A stretch of DNA of 64,000 nt from contig NC_133164.1 of NCBI RefSeq assembly GCF_040802235.1, positions 89,086,302 to 89,150,301 on the forward strand. Reading direction: 5' to 3'. A program made the position numbers and the translations under genes. This DNA is from Manis javanica (lineage: Eukaryota; Chordata; Mammalia; Pholidota; Manidae). Positions 57,472-64,000 of this stretch are shown piece after piece (position 1 is the stretch's first letter; every line of letters starts with the position of its first letter). The notes beneath the pieces are model-generated. The model made no database searches. It was given only the letters and a program-made list of their open reading frames with translations, and was not told where the DNA came from.

Positions 57472-59266
57472 GGCGAGTGCTTTTTGGAAGCCTTAAAGGG
57501 ACAGGGACCCCGTTGCTAGGGAGGCAGGGTGGCGGGACCGGTGAGCGGGTGCCTGGGACCGGCACCTGAGGACAAAGAATATCGTGTGTTTTTCCCTACA
57601 AGACCGCTGGACGGGTGCCTGAGAACGGCACCTGAGGATGGAGGAAATCGTGCGTTTTTCCCCTTTTTTTTTTCTCTTTTTGGCGAGTACTTTTTGGAAG
57701 CCTTAAAGGGACAGGGACCCTGGTGCTAGGGAGGCAGAGCAGCAGGACGGGTGAGCGGGTGCCTGGGACCGGCGCCTAAGGACAAAGAATATCGCGTGTT
57801 TTTCCCTGTGGGACTGGTGGGCGGGTGCCTGAGACTGGCACCTGAGGACGGAGGAAATCGTGCATTTTTCCCCTTTTTTTCCCTCTTTTTGGCGAGTGCT
57901 TTTTGGAAGCCTTAAAGGGACAGGGACCCCAGTACTAGGGAGGCAGGGCAGCGGGGCTGGTGAGCGGGTGCCTGGGACCGGCGCCTGAGGACAAAGACTA
58001 TCCCGCGTTTTTCCCTGTGGGACCAGAGGGTGGGTGCCTGAGACCGGTGCCTGAGGACAGAGGAAATCGCGTGTTTTTCCCCTTTTTTTTTTTCTCTTTT
58101 TGGCGAGTGCTTTTTGGAAGCATTAAAGGGACAGGGACCCTGGTGCTAGGGAGGCAGAGGAGCAGGATGGGTGAGCAGGTGCCTGGGACCGGCGCCTAAG
58201 GACAAAGAATATCGCGTGTTTTTCCCTGTGAGACCGGTGGGCAGGTGCCTGAGACCGGCACCTGAGGACCGAGGAAATTGCACATTTTCCCCCTTTTTTT
58301 CCCTCTTTTTGGCGAGTGTTTTTGGAAGCCTTAAAGGGACAGGGACCCCGGTACTAGGGAGGCAGGGCGGCGGGGCTGGTGAGCGGGTGCCTGGGACTGG
58401 CGCCTGAGGACAAAGAATATCCCATGTTTTTCCCTGCGGGACCGGAGGGCAAGTGCCTGAGACCGGCGCCTGAGGATGGAGGAAATCGCGCGTTTTTCCC
58501 CTTTTTTTTTTCTCTTTTTGGCGAGTGCTTTTTGGAAGCCTTAAAGGGACAGTGACCCTGGTGCTAGGGAGGCAGGGCAGCAGGACGGGTGAGCGGGTGC
58601 CTGGGACCAGCGCCTAAGGACAAAGAATATCGTGCGTTTTTCCCTGTGGGACCGGTGGGCGGGTGCCTGAGACCTGCACCTGAGGACCGAGGAAATCGCG
58701 CATTTTTCCCCTTTTTTTCCCTCTTTTTGGTGAGTGCTTTTTGGAAGCCTTAAAGGGACAGGGACCCCGGTACTAGGGAGGCAGGGCAGTGGGACTGGTG
58801 AGCGGCTGCCTGGGACCGGCGCCTGAGGACAAAGAATATCCCGCTTTTTTCCCTGCGGGACCGGAGGGCGGGTACCTGAGACCGGCGCCTGAGGACGGAG
58901 GAAATCGCACGTTTTTCCCCCTTTTTTTTCTTTCTTCTCTTTTTGGTGAGTGCTTTTTGGAAGCCTTAAAGGGACAGGGACCCCATTGCTAGGGAGGCAA
59001 GGCAGCGGGACTGGTGAGCGGGTGCCTGGGACCAGCGCCTGAGGACAAAGAATATCCCGCGTTTTTCCCTGCGGGACCAGTGGGCGGGTGCTTTTTGGAA
59101 GCCTTGAAGGGACAGGGACCCTGGTGCTAGGGAGGCAGGGCAGCAGGACCAGTGAGCGGGTGCCTGGGACCGGCACCTGAGGAATAAAAAAAAAAATCGC
59201 GTGTTTTTTCCTTTTTTTTTTTTTTTTCTGTTCCCTCTCTCATTGCTGCTGTTGTTGTTTTGGTTT
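57472..59266 (+). repeat. Tandem monomer array in L1 5' UTR
   Basis: Units starting ggcgagtgctttttggaagc begin at 57472, 57682, 57891, 58102, 58311, 58520, 58729, 58945 and 59082, with a diverged restart at 59267. The first six spacings are 209-211 bp, then 216 and a truncated 137. Each unit contains two related subrepeats of about 65 bp built on gcgggtgcctgggaccggcg. Units alternate between two types. The array is CpG-rich with T-runs and is probably promoter DNA by analogy with mouse L1 monomers. Long minus-strand frames across it (e.g. 59176-58541) are repeat artefacts. Confidence 0.92.
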
Positions 59267-59653
59267 GGAAAGTGCTTTTTGGAAGTCTTAAAGGGGCAGG
59301 ACAGGTCACTTACACCAGAGGCAGGGAAGATGGGGATCTCTGAGCACTCTAACCCCCTGGGCAGCAGGGAGCACAGAGGCCCTTTATGGAGATAAATAGC
59401 CTCCAAGCCACTCCCCCTCCAATGGGGCTCCACCATTTTGGAGGAGCAGCCCCAGCCAGGCCACGCCCACAGCAACAGCGGAGATAAACCCCATAGCAAC
59501 TGGGCAGGAAGCAGAAGCCCTGTCTCCACACAGCTGCACAGCACAAGCCACTAGAGGTCGCTATTCTCCCAGGAGAGGAAGGCCACAAACCAACAAGAAG
59601 GGAAGCTCTTCCAGCGGTCACTTGTACCAGCTCTGCAAACTATCTCTATCACC
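59267..59653 (+). other. L1 5' UTR downstream of monomers
   Basis: Non-repetitive leader between the array and ORF1, starting with a diverged monomer tip. No upstream frame of interest in the sense strand. Confidence 0.7.
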
Positions 59654-60511
59654 ATGAAAAGGCAAAACTACAGGCAGACAAAGATCACAGAGACAACACC
59701 TGAGAAGGAGACAGACCTAACCAGTCCTCCTGAAAAAGAATTCAAAATAAAAATCATGAACATGCTGACAGAGATGCAGAGAAAAATGCAAGAGCAATGG
59801 GATGAAGTCCGGAGGGAGATCACAGATGTCAGGAAGGAGATCACAGGAGTGAAACAAACCCTGGAAGGATTTATAAGCAGAATGGATAAGATGCAAGAGG
59901 CCATTGAAGGAATAGAAACCAGAGAACAGGAATGTATAGAAGCTGACAGAGAGAGAGATAAAAGGATCTCCAGGAATGAAACAACACTAAGAGAAATATG
60001 TGACCAATACAAAAGGAAAAACATTCGTATTATAGGGATACCAGAAGAGGAAGAAAGAGGAAAAGGGATAGAAAGTGTCTTTGAAGAAATAATTGCTGAA
60101 AACTTCCCCAAACTGGGGGAGGAAATAATCGAACAGACCACGGAAATACACAGAACCCCCAACAGAAAGGATCCAAGGAGGACAACACCAAGACACATAA
60201 TAATTAAAATGGCAAGGATCAAGGACAAGGAAAGAGTTTTAAAGGCAGCTAGAGAGAAAAAGGTCACCTATAAAGGAAAACCCATCAGGCTAACATCAGA
60301 CTTCTCAACAGAAACCCTACAGGCCAGAAGAGAACGGCATGATATACTTAATGCAATGAAACAGAAGGGCCTTGAACCAAGGATACTGTATCCAGCACGA
60401 CTATCATTTAAATATGATGGCGGGATTAAACAATTCCTAGACAAGCAAAAGCTGAGGGAATTTGCTTCCCACAAACCACCTCTACAGGGCATCCTACAGG
60501 GACTGCTCTAG
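59654..60511 (+). CDS. L1 ORF1 protein, intact
   Basis: 285 codons from a true ATG (MKRQNYRQTK). Residues about 30-115 are charged heptad-like sequence forming the coiled-coil trimer region. About 120-200 is the RRM (NIRIIGIPEEEERGKG, FEEIIAENFPKL, RHIIIKMA). About 200-275 is the C-terminal domain (GKPIRLTSDFSTETLQARR, EPRILYPARLSF). It is shorter than the human protein (about 338 residues), the difference lying mainly in the N-terminal and coiled-coil part. It binds L1 RNA in cytoplasmic particles. The same start motif is seen in the decayed copy at 12151. Confidence 0.93.
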   Translation: MKRQNYRQTKITETTPEKETDLTSPPEKEFKIKIMNMLTEMQRKMQEQWDEVRREITDVRKEITGVKQTLEGFISRMDKMQEAIEGIETREQECIEADRERDKRISRNETTLREICDQYKRKNIRIIGIPEEEERGKGIESVFEEIIAENFPKLGEEIIEQTTEIHRTPNRKDPRRTTPRHIIIKMARIKDKERVLKAAREKKVTYKGKPIRLTSDFSTETLQARRERHDILNAMKQKGLEPRILYPARLSFKYDGGIKQFLDKQKLREFASHKPPLQGILQGLL

Positions 60512-60688
60512 ATGGGAGCACTCCTAAAAAGAGCACAGAAGAAAACACACAACATATGAAGAATGGAGGAGGAGGAATAAGAAGGGAGACAAGAAAAGAA
60601 TCTCCAGACAGTGTATATAACAGCTCAATAAGCGAGCTAAGTTAGGCAGTAAGATACTAAAGAGGATAACCTTGAACCTTTGGTAACC
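60512..60688 (+). other. L1 inter-ORF spacer
   Basis: 177 bp, purine-rich, between the ORF1 stop and the ORF2 ATG. No frame. Confidence 0.8.
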
Positions 60689-63600
60689 ATGAATCTAAAG
60701 CCCGCAATGGCAATAAGTACATATCTCTCAATAGTCACCCTAAATGTAAATGGACTGAATGCACCAATCAAAAGACACAGAGTAATAGAATGGATAAAAA
60801 AGCAAGACCCATCTATATGCTGCTTACAAGAAACTCACCTCAAACCCAAAGACATGCACAGACTAAAAGTTAAGGGATGGAAAAACATATTTCAGGCAAA
60901 CAACAGTGAGAAGAAAGCAGGGGTTGCAGTACTAATATCAGACAAAATAGACTTCAAAACAAAGAAAGTAACAAGAGATAAAGAAGGATACTACATAATG
61001 ATAAAGGGCTCAGTCCAACAAGAGGATATAACCATTCTAAATATATATGCACCCAATACAGGAGCACCAGCATATGTGAAGCAAATACTAACAGAACTAA
61101 AGAGGGAAATAGACTGCAATGCATTCATTTTAAGAGACTTCAACACACCACTCACCCCAAAGGATAGATCCACCAGGCAGAAAATAAGTAAGGACACACA
61201 GGCACTGAACAACACACTAGAACAGATGGACCTAATAGACATCTATAGAACTCTACATCCAAAAGCAACAGGATATACATTCTTCTCAAGTGCACATGGA
61301 ACATTCTCCAGAATAGACCACATACTAGTTCACAAAAAGAGCCTCAGTAAACTCCAAAATATTGAAATTCTACCAACCAATTTTTCAGACCACAAAGGTA
61401 TAAAAGTAGAAATAAATTCTACAAAGAAAAAAAAAAGGCTCACAAAGACATGGAGGCTTAACAACATGCTAATAAATAATCAATGGATCAATGAACAAAT
61501 CAAAATAGAGATCAAGGAATATATAGAAACAAATGACAACAACAACACTAAGCCCCAACTTCTGTGGGACACAGCGAAAGCAGTCTTAAGAGGAAAGTAT
61601 ATAGCGATCCAGGCACACTTGAAGAAGGAAGAACAATCCCAAATGAATAATCTAACATCACAATTATCAAAACTGGAAAAAGAAGAACAAATGTGGCCTA
61701 AAGTCAGCATAAGGAGGGACATAATAAAGATCAGAGAAGAAATAAACAAAATTGAGAAGAATAAAACAATAGCAAAAATCAACGAAACCAAGAGCTGGTT
61801 CTTTGAGAAAATAAACAAAACAGATAAGCCTCTAGCCAAACTTATTAAGAGAAAAAGAGAATCAACACAAATCAACATAATCAGAAATGACAATGGAAAA
61901 ATCAAGACAGACTCCACAGAAATACAAAGAATTATTAAAGACTACTATGAAAACCTATATGCCAACAAGCTGGAAAACCTAGAAGAAATGGACAACTTCC
62001 TAGAAAAATACCACCTCCCAACACAAAAGTTAAACAAACCAATTACGAGCAAAGAAATTGAAACGGTAATAAAAAAACTACCCAAGAACAAAACCCCAGG
62101 GCCAAACGGATTTACCTCGGAATTTTATCAGACACACAGAGAAGACATAATACCCATTCTCCTTAAAGTGTTCCACAAAATAGAAGAAGAGGGAATATTC
62201 CCAAACTCATTCTATGAAGCCAACATAACCCTAATACCAAAACCAGGAAAAGACCCCACCAAAAAAGAAAATTACAGACCAATATCCCTGATGAATGTAG
62301 ATGCAAAAATACTCAATAAAATATTAATTCAACAGTATATCAAAAGGATCATACACCATGACCAAGTGGGATTCATCCCAGGGATGCAAGGATGGTACAA
62401 CATTCGAAAATCCATCAACATCATCTACCACATCAACAAAAAGAAAGACAAAAACCACATGATCATCTCCATAGATGCTGAAAAAGCATTTGACAAAATT
62501 CAACATCCATTCATGATAAAAACTCTCAGCAAAATGGGAATAGAGGGCACATACCTCAACATAATAAAAGCCATATATGATAAACCCACAGCCAGCATTA
62601 TACTGAACAGCGAGAAGCTGAAAGCTTTTCCTCTGAGATCGGGAACCAGACAGGGATGCCCACTTTCCCCACTGTTATTTAACATAGTACTGGAGGTCCT
62701 AGCCATGGCAATCAGACAAAACAAAGAAATACAAGGAATCCAGATTGGTAAAGAAGAAGTTAAACTGTCACTATTTGCAGATGATATGATACTGTACATA
62801 AAAAACCCTAAAGACTCCACTCTAAAACTACTAGAACTGATATCGGAATACAGCAAAGTTGCAGGATACAAAATTAACACACAGAAATCTGTAGCTTTCC
62901 TATACACTAACAATGAATCAATAGAAAGAGAAATCAGGGAAACAATTCCATTCCCCATTGCATCAAAAAGAATAAAATACCTAGGAATAAACCTAACCAA
63001 ATAAGTGAAAGACTTATACTCTGAAAACTACAAGTCACTCTTAAGAGAAATTAAAGGGGACACTAATAAATGGAAACTCATCCCATGCTCATGGCTAGGA
63101 AGAATTAATATCGTCAAAATGGCCATCCTGCCCAAAGCAATATACAGATTTGATGCAATCCCTCTCAAATTACCAGCAACATTCTTCAATGAATTGGAAC
63201 AAATAATTCAAAAATTCATATGGAAACACCAAAGACCCTGAATAGCCAAAGCAATCCTGAAAAAGAAGAATAAAGTAGGGGGTATCTCACTCCCCAACTT
63301 CAAGCTCTACTACAAAGCCATAGTAATCAAGACAATTAGGTACTGGCACAAGAACAGAGCCACAGACCAGTGGAACAGATTAGAGACTCCAGAAATTAAC
63401 CCAAACATATATGGTCAATTAATATTTGATAAAGGAGCCATGGACATACAATGGGGAAATGACAGTCTCTTCAACAGATGGTGCTGACAAAACTGGACAG
63501 CTACATGTAGGAGAATGAAACTGGACCATTGTCTAACCCCATATACAAAGATAAACTCAAAATGGATCAAAGACCTGAATGTAAGTCATGAAACCATTAA

Positions 63601-64000
63601 AGTCTTGGAAAAAAACATAGGCAAAAACCTCTTAGACATAAACATGAGTGACCTCTTCTTGAACATATCTCCCCGGGCAAGGAAAACAACAGCAAAAATG
63701 AGCAAGTGGGACTACATTAAGCTGAAAAGCTTCTGTACAGTGAAAGACACCATCAATAGAACAAAAAGGAACCCTACAGTATGGGAGAATATATTTGAAA
63801 ATGACAGATCCAATAAAGGCTTGACATCCAGAATATATAAACAGCTCACACGCCTCAACAAACAAAAAACAAATAACCCAATTAAAAAATGGGCAGAGGA
63901 ACTGAACAGACAGTTCTCTAAAAAAGAAATACAGATGGCCAACAGACACATGAAAAGATGCTCCACATCACTAATTATCAGAGAAATGCAAATTAAAACT
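60689..64000 (+). pseudogene. L1 ORF2 (endonuclease-reverse transcriptase), three nonsense codons, incomplete
   Basis: The ATG is at 60689; three upstream codons are also open from a TTG. The endonuclease has [21 protein letters not shown] and the SDHKG end; it reads ILRDFN where the older copy reads ILGDFN. The reverse transcriptase has [40 protein letters not shown] and catalytic FADD (62774-62785). Stops occur at 63002-63004 (TAA), 63239-63241 (TGA, where Arg is usual) and 63485-63487 (TGA, where Trp is usual). The frame resumes after each. The cysteine-rich C-terminus lies past the window. The open part still covers endonuclease and polymerase core, but a full-length protein cannot be made. 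Confidence 0.95.

Larger units (their letters stand above)
57209..64000 (+). mobile_element. Young full-length L1, 3' end beyond window
   Basis: Starts GAGCCAGGATGGCGGC, with a 2.4-kb 5' UTR, intact ORF1, ORF2 with three nonsense codons, and no frameshift that I can see. It is inserted at the edge of an old L1M fragment. The window ends inside ORF2, so its target duplication and tail cannot be checked. It is far less decayed than the minus-strand L1. Confidence 0.95.

Noticed and set aside
58541..59176. 211-codon minus frame with repeated Pro/Ser-rich units
   Set aside because: Translation of the L1 monomer array in antisense. The protein repeats follow the 209-bp DNA repeat.
57472..59266. 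CRISPR-like or satellite interpretation of the tandem array
   Set aside because: Units are contiguous with no unique spacers, and lie between an L1 leader and L1 ORF1 in a mammalian genome. An L1 promoter array explains them.
59668..60267. 199-codon minus frame opposite ORF1
   Set aside because: Antisense shadow of the intact L1 ORF1 caused by its A-rich codon use. The same applies to 61480-61917 and 62500-63000 opposite ORF2.

Overview
This is repeat-dominated, probably intergenic or intronic DNA from a placental mammal. The evidence is ancient MIR, L2, MLT1/MaLR and MER5/MER20-type repeats, L1 elements with both ORFs, and class I, II and III endogenous retroviruses. I found no convincing host protein-coding gene, no tRNA or rRNA gene and no CRISPR array. 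No Alu, B1/B2, tRNA-Lys carnivore SINE, ruminant BovA/BovB or horse ERE is visible in 64 kb. That absence, together with the L1 3' end and a class II LTR tail that I recall from pangolin sequence, makes Pholidota (pangolin) my best guess. This is inference from memory and was not tested.

Layout. 0-2 kb holds an L1 3' fragment and the 3' end of a class II retrovirus: integrase C-terminus, envelope transmembrane subunit, LTR and an A-run. 3.5-18.1 kb has two copies of one LTR family in opposite orientation. Between them lie old L1 pieces and one full-length but decayed minus-strand L1 (6.97-13.11 kb). 18-44 kb is mostly unassigned sequence seeded with MIR, L2, L1M, MLT1 and hAT remnants. It also has an ERVL-like LTR with a leucine-type primer site (about 32 kb) and an LTR inserted inside a related LTR (33.3-34.8 kb). 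A further copy of the inserted LTR lies at 42.4 kb.

The centrepiece is a nested provirus pair. Provirus A (44592-55485) has near-identical 310-bp LTRs, a 5-bp target duplication, broken gag matrix remnants and no pol; the rest is AT-rich non-coding DNA. Provirus B (46918-53228) sits inside it, with 248-bp LTRs and its own 5-bp duplication. B has no recognisable gag, a broken pro-pol, and an env frame open except for one TGA. It also has a 100-codon frame between env and the 3' LTR that matches nothing I recognise. Both belong to the class I (gamma-like) group with HERV-9/HERV-W-like features.

The right end (57.2 kb to the window edge) is a young full-length plus-strand L1. Its 5' UTR is about 2.4 kb and contains about nine tandem monomers of about 209 bp, alternating between two types. 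ORF1 is intact. ORF2 is open apart from three nonsense codons and runs off the window.
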